Shown: positions 40,183 through 53,660 of the stretch, piece after piece
Layout of the letters: every line of letters begins with the position of its first letter
Numbering within the stretch: the first letter of the stretch is position 1
Source: Elysia chlorotica
Taxonomy: Eukaryota > Mollusca > Gastropoda > Plakobranchidae
Reading direction: 5' to 3'
Assembly (NCBI GenBank): GCA_003991915.1
Contig: RQTK01000436.1
Coordinates: 1-64,000 of the forward strand
Length of the DNA stretch: 64,000 bases
Made by a program: the position numbers and the translations under genes
Notes under the pieces: generated by a model
What the model saw: only the letters and a program-made list of their open reading frames with translations
What the model was told of the DNA's origin: nothing
Databases searched by the model: none

Positions 40183-42360
40183 CTGCAAAGGAATGGGCAG
40201 GATATTCATGTTTCTTCTTATAAAAACTTATCAGTTAAAAATATATCTCTAAATGATTTATTAGCAAAACTTAACTCTAGAGGATAGGATTGTTTGTATC
40301 AAATTTAGCTAAATTACATTATAACTGCACTAGGCTTTTAAAAACTGAGAATGGTTAGTGAGATAAATTGTAAAAACATTTTTTAAAGGAAAATAAAAAA
40401 TAAAATATAGACTAGACAACTTGAAGAAGATGAAACAGAAACTCTTAAAAAAACAAACACAAATAAATTTAGATTGCTGTGGTAACCACACCGACCCTAC
40501 CACCCCACTCTTTCAGAAAATCTTTTTTATTTTTTTTTCAGGACGGAAAGACTTTTTTACTAGATCTAGATCTAAATGTAGGGTAGAATGCACAAACAAG
40601 ATGTAGCTTACGTTTCGTCGTAACAATATAAGAATAAGAAGGCTCCCGACGAGACGTATGCTACATCATGAGCATTCTACCCCTAGAGTCTACTACTAAA
40701 TCTAGACACTCCTTGAGTTTTGTGGTCCCTGGCCTATGGATTTTTATTTAAATGGAGTTATACTTACATAATTTACAAGTAGATGAATTATCGGTTTAGA
40801 TATAAGTCAAGCATTAAAATGTTAGCTCTAGTTGTATAATAAATAAAACTAGTTATATAATAAATAAAAATCTAGACCTAGGTCTCTACATCATAATCAG
40901 GTTTAGTTGTAATGCTTACTTTCAAAGAGCTATCAACTAGTCCTGTTCCTAACCTAGTGTTTGTTCACTTTGTTTTGTTAAGCTTAAAACGAAAGCTGCA
41001 GCAGTAAAAAAAACAACAACAAATACTAATAGTATACTTGCCAAGTTTATAGACTCTACTATATAAGTCAAATACCGTCAAATTGAAATACCAAAATTAT
41101 ACATCTATCTAAACGTTGTGAATTATCTGGCTTTGAGATTATCTATCACAGTTTAATTATAGTTGTAACATGAAATGAAAAAGTAAAAAAATGTTCATAA
41201 CTATGGTTTAGGTATTATTATCAAGAATTAATAAGGGAAACACGTTTTAAATCTTTTCAATGTCTGGCAAATACCAATCAAGTGTAAAGTACACGACATA
41301 GAAACTAGCCTACTAAAAGTACTAGGCAAGCCATATGCTCTGTTCATACCAAGCTAAAAAATTAATGACGTCCTAAATTTCCAGATCTAGATCTATAGCT
41401 TATTAGATCTAGATCTAGATCTAGGCCTCTTAAAAGCCCACTGTTTGATATTTTAGAAATATTGAAAGATTCAATGGCTTATATAAATGCAAATATAATT
41501 GTAGATCTAAAAGTATTGTGTGACTCGCCCCATGCGTTATAATTTCAACAGTGGAATCTTGTTTAGGTTTATGCACCGTTGATAAAAATTCTTAAAATAC
41601 ACAGGCAACCCTGCGGGCTCTATAGGAGATGCCAAATATATTGTCGAAATTAGAATGTGTAATCTAATTATCTATGGAGCAGTAGGACCTAGATCTAGAT
41701 CTAAATATATTTTTATATCTTAAGCTTACCTCTTAAATCTAACTGTACTGTGTACTTTCGACCCCTAAGAGTGTTTCTTTCGATTTGGGGTTGTAACTAC
41801 AACAACGTGTTTTAAAAAGCTTAAAATGACTCGACATGATAAAGACAATCCCCAGTTCTAGATATCTTGGGGTTGTAAGTAAAACAACACTGTAGCTTAC
41901 AACTCATTAGTCATTCAAATTTGGATCGTGTGTACAATGTTGCAGTTACTTACAACAACTCGTCAGAAGCTTTTTTAATTGGTAATGTCAATTGACGCAG
42001 AGTGAAAGTAGAACTTGTTTGAGCCGGAAAGCGTGGTTTTTGTTTCTTTCAAATCCTTTTTTTTCTCTGAACTGTTCAGGCTACAGGCCAGTGTCTTCAC
42101 TGCGCTGTCCTGGTGTCCTCGTTATCTCTACATCTAGCATCTAAAATCGTCTAGTTCTACTCCAGTTCATGACTTTGTCTCCAACAAATTGCGTTTCATG
42201 TGCTGAACTTGCCTAGATCTTCTTTGGATTATTTATAAAAAAATTAAAAGAAACATATTTTAAAGACAAAATTGTAGGCATACTGTGTCGAAAGAGGAAA
42301 AAAAAATCCAAATTAAACAAATCTACATTCTCATTCAATCATAATATTGTTGTGTTCAGG

Positions 42361-42541
42361 CGCCGAGAGCATTAGAAATAGCAGCAGAAGTAGTAAGACA
42401 AAGAGAAGGTCTAGATCTTTGCTCTGTCAGCAGCCAAGGCAATCCCGTATCCCAAGTAGATTTTATCCACTCAAGATGAAAGACACTCCAAGACTGACTA
42501 AATCTACAGCTCCTAAAACAGCTCACACCACACATCTCTAG
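42361..42541 (+). other. Orphan exon candidate, plus strand, before the gap
   Basis: A TTGTTGTGTTCAG acceptor is followed by two overlapping open frames: one of 37 codons (ALEIAAEVVRQREGLDLCSV in its middle) and one of 60 codons, Arg/Ser rich, ending at TAG 42541. It may be a terminal exon of a plus-strand gene or chance. It is not recognisable by family. Confidence 0.2.
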
Positions 42542-42751
42542 GCTAAGGCCTCTAGGCAAGCCTAGCACAACTCACTAACATCACACTTCTCTAGGCTCAG
42601 GCATCTAGGCAACCCTAACACAACTCACAACATACTCATAACACACTTTCACCACANNNNNNNNNNNNNNNNNNNNNNNNNNNNNNNNNNNNNNNNNNNN
42701 NNNNNNNNNNNNNNNNNNNNNNNNNNNNNNCCCCCCCCCCCCCCCCCCCCC

Positions 42752-42810
<59 letters not shown>
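42537..42810. repeat. Minisatellite, assembly gap, poly-C and (CT)n
   Basis: Two copies of a roughly 60-bp unit (CTCTAGGCTAAGGCCTCTAG, then CTCTAGGCTCAGGCATCTAG with a shared ACACAACTCAC tail) run into 74 Ns (42657-42730), followed by 22 Cs and about 58 bp of CT. The repeat probably caused the gap, whose true length is unknown. Confidence 0.9.
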
Positions 42811-42816
<6 letters not shown>

Positions 42817-43299
42817 TACTTTTCTTCTTTGGCTCCCAGCTTTCTTTTCTCCTTGTTTCTCTAACCCTCCCAACCCACCCCACCCCACCACCATACACAC
42901 ATAGAGTGACCTACCCTCATACACTACCTCTTTCTCCCAGCTTTCGTTTCTCCTTCCCGACTATCTCAACTTTTTCTCTCCTCAGTAGATGTTTTGTCAA
43001 ACTCAAAGGGCATAGAGACTCTTGTGTCAATTGACGCTACCTTTTTTTTTATTGGCAATATAGATATAAGTACATGCATCTTAGTTTGTTTTAAAGACAA
43101 GTTAAGTTTAAGCTTGTAAACCACAATGTTCAACTTAGCCTACGTTCCTAGACCTCTAGATTTAGATTTGGTCTATAGGTAGTTTTAGACAAGGGAGAAA
43201 GACAGAAACTCATGGAACTGTCACTCATATTGCTGTAGCTGATGAGTTATTATGATGATGTTGAATGCAATTTATAATCTTTTTAGACAGGAAGCCAGA

Positions 43300-46200
43300 A
43301 TGATGTTCCCAAAGTCAGAAATTGTGATGTCAAGTCTCATTGCTGTTGCAATACTACCTTACCACGAGTTATTGAGGGGAAAGTTACCAGTTCTGACAGC
43401 AGTTTATTTACTCCTATCAATTTTTTCAGGTCATGGTAAGATATTTATAATTAAGCTCACAGTGTAATTGGAAAAGTCTTTAGTGACCCAACACTAAATT
43501 GTAGTATAGTTCTAGATCCGCTGACACTAGCATATTATTGAAGGAATTCAATTCAACAGTGCTAAAAAGTAAAAGATATTATAATTCTGTCATCGTAATA
43601 ATTTAATTAGTTTCTAAGATCCTATTTGAACATTAATTCAACACCCAAACCTTTGTTTTTATTTCACATAGCAAACCACTGCCTCCCAGGCACCTTGGTA
43701 TTGGATGGAAGTCACTGTACTCACTAGATTTGAAACTAGAACTAGATAGAACAAGGATGAATTCTTTTGAAACATGAAACTTTTTACTGAATTTTAATCG
43801 TTTTCTGGACTTAAGGTCATTATGAAATTAACTGTCTAAAAACATTTTAAAAAATGAGTACGGCCTATTAGTTTTTATGTATAAAAGTAAAATTTATACC
43901 ATTCATTCGAAAAAGCACATAGAGCCCTTGTTTTATTGTAATCCAATGTGCCAATAATTTTATTTTCCTGGACACCATGTACTTAGTTCTAATATACAAC
44001 TCCACATTGAGTGTTTTTGTCTAATAAAATGTTCATAAACCTGCATGATGCTATGGAACTGTCTATATAATTTATATTGTCTTTGAAATAAAATGAATAT
44101 TTGTGATGCATAAATTCAGTTTTATTTTTAATTTTAATAATGGGCCCCACACTTTATTAACGTTAGAATCAAAGGGTATTTGCTAAAAAAAAACTACCAA
44201 ACTAAAAGAAGTTGAAATTGAAGGGATCATGGAAAGAGGGGGTAGTCAAAAATATTCCCAATTTGGTTTTAACCACTTGGCTGCGACCTAATATTTTTTT
44301 TTTACTGTATTCAAATTGTGAGTTAATATTTGGCTATACCAACTGAAAAGCATTACCTATTTATAATGTGTTATACTATAGTAAAAATTAGTAGGAAATC
44401 TATTGACGAGAAATACCTCAATGTATACATTTTTGTGAAGGAGAAAATCTAAACTTTTTGGAAATATTATCAGTTGGGTGGAAATGTACAGACATAAGAT
44501 ATACTGGGGTGAAGATAGTGCCAGGTCCCCAAGTAAATCTAGAACTAGGTCTAGCAGTCAATTTATTGACAAGTCAATGGTTTCAGACGTTTTGTGTGTG
44601 TGTTATAAAAGAAACTCACATTGAATTTGTCCACAAATGTGTTATAAACCTTCAAATGATCTTGTAATATATTTCATTTGTATATGAAATATTGTTGGTT
44701 TTTTTCCCGATGATTAAAAAATGCAATTTTTACAATTTTCTTCGCTAACAATTTTGTGCTTGGGGACTGCGTCTTCCAGACCCTTCCCCCCCCCCCTTTT
44801 TTTTTTTTTTAGCTGAGAGACACAGTCCCCCAGACGTCCTTTTTTTTCCCTCTTTTTTTGTGTGTGTTGGATTTGGGAAATTTCAGTGTCAAATTGATTC
44901 AAAGACACAAAAAACATTGACTTGTTGATTAAATGCGAAGGACAGTGTTAGCTATATATATAAATACTCTTTAGAAACTTCAGAATTTGATGTCTCATAC
45001 TAGTCATCAAAATCAACGTGAAAATCGCAGTCTGCATGATTGTAGCTTCCAAGATCATTGCAAAAACAAAACACATGAAACTTTTCAGAATTTTGGCAAT
45101 CTCGCAATGAAATGTCAAAAGGCCTTCAAATTGTGCACAAATTCATCATTATTGCAGTCAAGTGGTTAAAGACTTAAATTTTAGATATCACAGAGTTTCA
45201 TTGTCTAGATCGATGCCATTGAGTAGATAGACATGGTCATTTGTCTTTGATTAACCTTTAAGCTGCCTATTTGACACAGGTATTCTGCCCATGCCTGTGA
45301 AATTTGGGAATTTTTTCAAAGTTTGCTTAATTTTGGTGTAGGTCAAAACATTCATGACGTGTATGTCCATGTGTTGGCACTTTGTGAGAGTAGTGTGTTC
45401 TACCCAACTGTATCCATTTGGGCTGTAGAACGATGGATTATAACATTTGGCTTTGTTAATATAAAACTTTTTTATTTTATTTTAGCATTTGATGTTGCAA
45501 CTATACCAAACAGGCAGCTTGTCTTTGAAGACACAATCTACTTTGAAATTGACTGGCCTGAGTCGCTGAGATACACTTACAAACTGAGCTTAGCGTCAGG
45601 CTTTGGCACAGCATTTGTAAGTTTCTCTGTTGTGCAACAATTTGTATGTATTTTAATTTAGAGACAGTCTAGAAAATATATTTTACAGACTTAATCAAAT
45701 TTCTGGCATCTGATTGAGTGTATTGTTATTTTCTGTTTACTACACTCTTAGAAAGTGTCTTTAATACTATAAGTTTCATTCACAAAATACCCAAACCAAT
45801 AAGTTTAAAGAAGCCCAAAAATTGGTCTCTGACCCGGTAATTAGATCTTAGAATGCATATTACCAGTTATTAAGGTTCATAATATGAATACAGGCAATAA
45901 ATACTATGAAAACAGTAAAAAAAACAAAGTGTGATAAATTAATTTCTCATAAACTGAATTTTGCAAGAGGATCTAGGTAATTTTGTTCTCTTTCGCTCAG
46001 TTATAATCTAATTTATAATTTGAAGTCTTTCTGGTTTGATTCTCTTAATTTTAAATTGGCACCATCAATAGGTATAACAAACTACAAAGTATATATATCT
46101 GTCAAGCAGAATTCAGTGCTCTTTGTTGCCCCAGTTATGCTTTTATTTTTAAAAAAAAAATGGAATTGGGAGAAGGTTTTTATTTAATGAAAACAATAGA

Positions 46201-47980
46201 AACTTCCAAAATAATGTGACTTTTCAAACAAGGTAATCAGCTTGTGATTCATGCATGTCCCCTTCTGTAATTCGAAATCTCTTATTTTAAGGTTTTGATC
46301 CAATCCAAGCAATTTAAATATGAGTTTTCTGCTGTATTTTGATTTTTCACATTACTTATTTAAATACACCATAATACTAAAAACCCATTCAATTAAAAAT
46401 AAGTTATTAGGATACAAAGTATTTTCCAATTGAATCTTTTTAGCAATCACTAATGTCTGAATTATGCACAAAAAGGAAATAGACAGGCTTACATGTAACA
46501 ACCGTCTCAAAGTGAGAAGGGGGGTGCTAATTTTACATTTATCTTTGAGTTGCAGAGTAGAATTTATTCCAAAGTAGAGCTCATCTTGTCAGACCCAGAG
46601 GATGCATGTCAGGATCTGTACAATGATGTCAGAGGAGCGGTTGTGCTCATACTGAGAGGGTATGTATTTTTGTTTCTCTGAAAATTTGTTTGTCTCTTTG
46701 GCCATTCTATCTCAAGTCATTTTGAGTTGAGTTCAAAAGTATTACACAGTGTAAAAAATAAAACTACATGATTTCAATAGCAAAGCAATGAAGCCCAGAG
46801 TATGCTCAGTATAACTTAACCCAAAGAGCATGCTATGCTCACCTTTTAGTGAAAATGGTTTATATTCTATTGCAGGAAAAGAGCGAAGTTGCATTCAACA
46901 GGACAATAGCTTTTCACAAAATAGAGATTTTGCCATCAAAATAAATTTAATTGATTTTGTGTATGTTCAGATATGTTCACCAAAAAGTTTAAGTTTAACC
47001 ATTCTTAAACTGTATTGTTTAGCATCAAGTGAAAGTTGCATTTTTACATTTTCATGTTATTGTTAAGCCTTGTTTTAGTTGAACATTTCTCTTTCTTTGA
47101 TGATTGAATTTTTTAAATTTCTTTTCGTTTTTGTTCAAACAGGGGCTGCTCGTTCCTAACAAAATCCAAAATAGCTCAGAGAGGTGGTGCAGTAGCTGCT
47201 ATAGTCATGGATGATGATCGAAATGAAATAGATAAAATGATTGACATGGCAGATGATAATACGGGGAGAACGGTGGAAATTCCATCTGCTTTTCTAACAG
47301 GCAAAGATGGGTAAGATCACAAGTTGCCCATAGATCCAATTGGTTATCAAATATTTATTAAATTTCCTGAAGACAGTTCCTGTCAAGCTGATTTTATGTC
47401 AACTATTTTGTTATTCTAATTGTAGCTTTTTTTTTTCTTCTGCTTTCTTTTAGGGGGGGGGGGGGGGATTAAAGTACTTTTTATACCATCTGAGGAGAAA
47501 ATTTTGTTTTCGTCATTAGATGGAATGTATTATGTATTGACGTTTAAAAACAATTGTCCAACACAGCCCTTTCACAAATATTAAAATATTGAGGTATTGA
47601 AAATTTCAAGACTTCTTAAAAAAAGAAGTTGGAAAATTCAAACATATTGTTAATACATTTTGGAAGTTAAAATAATAAGTCTCAATACCTAGTCATGAAA
47701 GTTATTGTATCGAAAAGAAAAAAAACAAACATTTTAAATTTGTCTTGCGGGACTTGTCTTGATAATACTAGTTTTCAGTCAAATTTTACCATTGCCTATC
47801 ACTAATTTTCCATAAGATTTGTACTTTAATATATTATTTTACTTTCCCTTTGGTTTCAGTGCAATGATTTGTCGGCACTTGAACATAGCTCAAACAGACA
47901 GAGCCATCATAAACATCCCAGTGAATGTGACAGGAAGACCATTGACCGCTATTAAGAGACCCCCTTGGACAGTTTGGTGA
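43300..47980 (+). CDS. PRADC1: Protease-associated domain-containing protein 1 (PRADC1/PAP21)
   Basis: Five exons, 43300-43435, 45486-45616, 46556-46659, 47143-47310 and 47860-47980, join in phase (GTAAGA, GTAAGT, GTATGT, GTAAGA donors) to about 219 residues. PRADC1 is a small secreted glycoprotein made almost only of a PA domain, the lid domain of some proteases and sorting receptors; its role is poorly known. Seen here: a hydrophobic segment KLPVLTAVYLLLSIFSG as signal peptide core, then the PA domain with the hallmark RGGCSFLTK, GGAVAAIVMDD, IPSAFLTGKDG, and the family C-terminus NIPVNVTGRP and PPWTVW (human PPWTFW). There is no peptidase domain. The start is uncertain: in-frame ATGs at 43252, 43300, 43303 and 43327; TTTTTAGACAG just before 43291 may be an acceptor, favouring 43300 or later. 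Confidence 0.92.
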
Positions 47981-50900
47981 CATCTCATACTTAGTTAGAA
48001 AGTAAATAATTATGAAGAGTCCTCCAGGTTTATGACATCAAAGTCTCCAGGAAATTTTTTTAGATAGAGCAGATATAAGCCTTATCTTTGTTTCTGAGGA
48101 AGAACAAAATTATTGGCTCAGAAATGAACAGGTAAAGCAGTGGTGACAAAAGCTAAAAATGTTCAGCCTGGAGGTTGGATACAGCAAACCAACCTGGATG
48201 CTCCAAACACTTTGGTTACCTATAGGAATACAAGGCACTTTAAATGTATTTTGAAAAAAGTTTTTTATTACATGCTATAAATTCACTGTAACAAACTTTA
48301 TTCTATAGATACATTAATTTTTGTTCTTGCATTTTTACATTCATTTAGACCATACCCTGAATTTTTTGTACAATTTGTTCATTTTTAAGATCCAGACCAT
48401 ATCATAGTACAAGCTTTTGCTACTGGATAGATACAATAGAACTAAATTTTAAAGTAATTTGTTCTAAGAGCACATTAAAAATCAAAAGAAATCCTTTGAA
48501 ATTGTTTAAATTCAAAAAGCGTGCATAATTTCAGTTCTATGTTCCATGAGATGAGTAGTGTTATTAAAATAAATGCGCATATTATATTTAAGAAATATGG
48601 TTTTTAATTTTTTGGTTATGCATAATCATGTTATTTTTTATTATTTTTTTTTAGCAACGAAGCAAAGTTTATAGACCCTGTGTTGCAACATGTAGGCCCT
48701 ACTATTATTGAAAATTATATCCTACGTTCTTTAACTCTTATGATTGAGAAAAATCATATATAATAATATATATCCTAGAGGGATATGAATTTTCAAGAAG
48801 TCTATCTTGCCATTAAAACGACTTTCTTAGTTCCACTATTTCAGAGGCAGCCAATCTTGCCAGTATTTGGTGTACTTTCCTCTCGTCACTGTGTTGAATT
48901 TGTTCTTCAGTTCATAAGTCTCATACACTCTGATAACTTAACATTGCCAATATTTAATTATTGTTTTCTCAAGCATTCTTTTTTAGATCTTTGCAAATGC
49001 AATTTTATGTTTGGGTAATTATAAATTTTGTTGTTGGTGCAATATGTTTTGTGAAATATATGGCTGCTTAATAGAGCTACTGCTGTGCAAAATATCTTCC
49101 TTAAAATTCCTTGTGATATTGATAATGTGCCTTTGAAAAATATACTTGCACGAAAGTGTTTCTTGTTTTTTTCCCCCTTATCTATGAATTAAACCTCGTC
49201 TTTTTCACACATGTCTGAGACTCCGTAGACAGGTTTGTCTGCCTGTCTCTCTCTTATCTGCAGACTGTCTCTGTTATTCTCTCTCTCTCTATTGTTGTCT
49301 CTCTCACTCCATCCTTCTCCCTTTTCCTTATTTTGTAAATTAATAAGATATTTATTATTGATATTCAAATTACAAAGGTCTTTCCCTGCAGTTAATTGCA
49401 GCCACTAGTTTTGCATCTGCCCGAAAACAATTGCAAATTATCAATTCTTCTATTATTTATGCCACCACAGTTTATTGAAAAGCCAGCTTAAAGAATTTAC
49501 ATACTTTTTGGTGTTTCAGATTGATTTCCTATGAAATAGTAAGCAGTCTGGGCATATTTACCTAATGATTTTTACATTCTTCATGCAGTTAACATTTGAA
49601 GCATATTTTTTGCGCTGCAATTTTTTCCACTAGCCATGTTGCAATCTGCTTTCATTTATTCCATTTTCTGTTTAAAACAAAGTGGAGAAGCATTAAGTTT
49701 TGGTATAAAAAATATACAAGTACATGCGTATCAGGTTGAGTAGTAACTGTCAAAATCTTTATATCGACTCATAGATCATTTAGTAACTTCTCTACATACA
49801 TTACAAGACTTACTTTGATGTCAAGATGTCTTTGCACTATATTTTGTTACTTGATGACGTTATCATGTAATCTGAGCATTTTTTTTTTTACTTTCAATAT
49901 AGAGCTTTTTTGGTGCAAGAATTGGTCTGTGCTAGTGTACTGGATACACTACTAATACTACCAAATGATTTTTCATATTTTACACCCCTGTCCTTTGTCT
50001 CCTTCTTTTCTGGCTCTGAATCTCAAACATCATAGCATAGTAATTTTGTTCCCTTCTACTTCTAGATTTGTCTCGTGTTATTGCCACATCTTGCTGTGAA
50101 ATTTAAAGATATTTTTTTTCTTCAACTTTTTAATTGCAAATAGAGTAGGTATTTTTTGGCAGTTTGTGAAATAAGTTTCCTCTCTTTTGAGCAAACTTTG
50201 GCAATATATGTACCTGTTTTTCTTAGATTTCCTTTAAAACAGAAATGTTTATTTCCGATTTATGACTTTCCTTGCAAACGAACATTCCTGTTATAATTTT
50301 TTTCCCTGACGTGGTGAATTATTTATAATGATCAGAGCCTGAGTTTTGAAAGGTCGTTCAACCGTTCTTCTGACTCCCTTTACAGAGGATGGGCAGTTTC
50401 TCTTTGTTGTACATCCTTTATCAATACATGTATCAGTAAGCATGTCTTTAAAGTTTCTGGAGTGGCAAATGTCACCAAGGTACAAGCTTAAATTCCTTGA
50501 AAGGCTACATGATCTTTATAATATTTGGACAAGGAAATCATCATAAAGTAAAATTCTAGTCTTTTTTTTTTTTGTGAAGGCTCAGATATTGAAGCCCTAA
50601 TTTTTTATATTACTTTATTGGCTCCTAGTGTGAACTGCTACTACATGTATTTCCTCATTTAAATGCCACAAGTTCTTTCTTGTATACATACAATGTATTT
50701 ATAAATGTAAAAGTTTTATGTTGTTTTCAGCTGGTTTTGAAATTTTTGTTGGATTCTTTTAGTAACATGAAGAATTATTATGTAAGATTTAGAATAACAA
50801 ATCAGTGCTAAGGAAGTATGCACTTATGTGCAGATCTAAAGACTATAAGTATTTCCAAAGATGTCTTAGGAATGCAGTTTCACAAAGACATGTTATGTAG

Positions 50901-51204
50901 GTGCTTGTCATACTCTCCTAATTTTTGTTAGCTTATCATGTTGAAGTGCTTGCATTGGGTGATACTCAGCAGTGTAAAATTTCAAGTTTTTTAAAGATGA
51001 AAGGAAAAAAACATGCTTATCAAAGCAACATTGCGGAAATCTTGAAATGCGTCTGATTGTTGAGCAGAACCCAAAACATCCAACTAACTGGCAAAGCTCT
51101 TTGTGAAACTGTGTTCCCTATACTGTAATGGTATATTTGTGGCATGATCAACGCCTCGTTAATTCAAGCCCTTCGATGATGGTCTTGTTATTGCAGTTAA
51201 TATT

Positions 51205-51815
51205 CAAACAAAATATTTGTCCATGTTCAATAAGTATAAAATGGCGTTAATCTTAAGTTTAAGTGAACATTTTCAAAAATAAGTAGATGCTGCTTGAGCA
51301 CGCTTGACTGGGCCTAAGACTTAACTGAGATTATAAATCATCTGTTGTTGTCCGTACTTTGTACGTCTGTTTAATTTTAAGAAGAAACATATAGATATAC
51401 ATGTACCAGTATAGTTTAAGTTAACTTCACACTCGCCAATCATAAGCATTAACGGACTGAAAATGAACCCAAGTAACCGTGCAAATCTGCATTTAAGTAG
51501 TTGAATGTACCAAGAACAGATACTGAATATAATTTATCTATGTCTGTGTGTGTTTGTGGTGTATTGATCTGACCAGTAGGTTTAACAAAGCGTTTGTGTA
51601 AATGCGTGGTACACATGTTATGTACGGTAGATCTGGGTCTGGGAGAAACCATGCACATCTGCACACAGCTTCATTGCCCTCCCCTTTCTAGACAGCTACA
51701 GGCACTCAGTTGACAACACATATATCCGGTAATGTTTTTGTATCCAAAGTTAGTCCAAGAAAGAGATGAAATAAAGTTTACTTAACACTGAAACACAGTC
51801 TCACTGAAAGACAAT
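51205..51815. mobile_element. Dispersed repeat copy A (nearly identical to 56274-56887)
   Basis: About 610 bp, starting CAAACAAAATATTTGTCCAT and ending near CAGTCTCACTGAAAGACA, matches 56274-56887 with only a handful of small indels and one or two substitutions. Part of it (from TACACATGTTATGTACGGTA) also matches the interior of the element at 18327-19750. It lacks the terminal repeats, so it is a fragment of that DNA-element family. Confidence 0.7.
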
Positions 51816-52818
51816 TTTTTTCTACGATAAATATTAATAATAGTAGGTCCAGTTAAAAAATCCCCACTACCCCCCAGCACACCCATTTCCTGTGCCCACC
51901 GTCGGCCAAGAGCTGGCGAGACCGATCCCGCCAGGTGTTCACGTGCAGGGGCTTGAGACTTGAAGCCTCAACACCAAACAGAGTCTGGTCTCCTACAAGT
52001 CAATCAAACTTGGCCTTGCAAACTTGCACAACTTTCCAGTATTACCACACACCTACAGGTAAACTTGGGCAAATGACATGTATCCAGTCAATTGCCCCAG
52101 TTCACTTGCAGGTATGTGGGGCGCTTAATAGTTATAATGTAAACTGCAGACTTGTCAAGGAGGTTGGGAACTGTCTGTGTGTACATTTGTAGTATCCGGG
52201 GTAAACAAAATATGCAAACATGTTTATGTACCTTGTTCAATTATTTGGCTAAATATTTATGACACATAAAGATGAATTGCCTGAAATTGTATGGACTGGA
52301 ATAACATTTGTTTTCGAGTTTCATTATTCCTTTGCTAGTATGAGGACATGTACTAAGAAAAATATAGAAAAAATCCAGTGAAATAAAATCTTTTCAATTG
52401 AAAACATCTTTTCTGTTGTTTTCCTTCTAGCCACATTTCCATAACATCTTTTTGAACTTTTCATTGGATATGTATCTTTTGAGATAAAATTTAATTTTCG
52501 TGATATAATGTTCCAAAAAAATTTCAGTTGCCCTAATTTCACTTTTATATCTCATATCTGTATTGCTTAGTAACAATTCCAAAAAAAAACCCTTAAATAT
52601 AAATGCCAACCTTCCTCTCTGTTCATACATAATTATATCAAAGATTTAGACCTTAAAATACTTCAATACATTCAGGATCGAAGGGACCTCAACAGAAAAA
52701 CAAAACAAAACAAAAATTAAATTATTGTTAATGTGTAACTTACATCAAACAATCCTGAACCTTTTCGGAAGCAAGCACAATTATTTAATGGGTATAAGCT
52801 GAATGTAAGGTACTTCAT

Positions 52819-52960
52819 ATCAGCATTAGAACAACTTATTCACAAAGGTAGCACAATAAATGTACTTCTCGGGCATTTACAAATATTCACATCAGCATTA
52901 TAACAACTTATTCACAAAGGTAGCACAGTAAATGTACTTCTCGGGCATTTACAAATAATA
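52819..52960. repeat. 72-bp tandem duplication
   Basis: ATCAGCATTAGAACAACTTA at 52819 recurs as ATCAGCATTATAACAACTTA at 52891, both followed by the same CACAAAGGTAGCACA...TTCTCGGGCATTTACAAAT sequence; the copies differ at very few bases. Confidence 0.9.
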
Positions 52961-53660
52961 TTAAAATTCATTTGATCTGTGGGTGGATATGAAATTAAGT
53001 TTGTTGGATAGTTCAGTAAAGAAAGAGAAGAATAACAATTTTGGATTTTAATCTGTATCAAAAGCTTTACTGTATTTATTTCATGTACATATATATGTAT
53101 TAAGATGATCTAAATTCTAAATCAATGTAGAGATAAGAAAACATAATTTTTTTCTGATCACAGCATGCAAGGTGTTTTGTCTTGCACATTGATAAAAGTA
53201 ATTTTGTCTCAATTTTATGTAGTGCCCAAATTGGTGAAGAATGGAAAGTTTACAATCAATTCATTTGGCTTGTAAATTTGAATTTAATTAATTATCAAGT
53301 ATTGAAAGCACACATGCTTTGAATTTCACCCCCCCCCCCCTCTCCTCACATTTTCATTAGGAAAAAATTAAATCCTGAAATCAAAGATTACAGCATATAG
53401 AAAAAGCTGCATGCTGTTTATGATTTCTTGCTCACTTTTAATTAAACACATTGAAACTGAATTTGATTGCATTCTGTTTATAAAAAAATTGATTTGTATG
53501 GTTGTCTTTACATACGGAAAACATTAATTAATTCAGATGGGTATCCCATCTATATAGCCTGAGCCGCAAAATAAACACCCACCCTTAGAGGATCAGGCTG
53601 AAAACAAAAATAAATAGTCGATTTTGGAAGAAGAAAAAAACAACCAACAATTCCATGTCT

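Larger units (their letters stand above)
37791..43299. other. Mostly non-coding stretch between the RING exons and PRADC1, with an assembly gap
   Basis: Probable introns and 5' region of the RING gene plus the PRADC1 upstream region. It is rich in AGATCT palindromes from about 40560 to 43160. Two weak exon candidates are listed separately. An inverted repeat GTTGTAAGTAA (about 41872) / TTACTTACAAC (about 41946) could mark a small MITE. No transmembrane exon for the RING protein could be recognised. Confidence 0.4.
47981..53660. other. PRADC1 3'UTR and convergent intergenic spacer
   Basis: An AATAAA at 48568 would give PRADC1 a 3'UTR of about 600 nt. The rest is AT-rich with no supportable exon. 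It holds the dispersed repeat copy at 51205-51815 and a 72-bp tandem duplication at 52819-52960. Confidence 0.5.
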
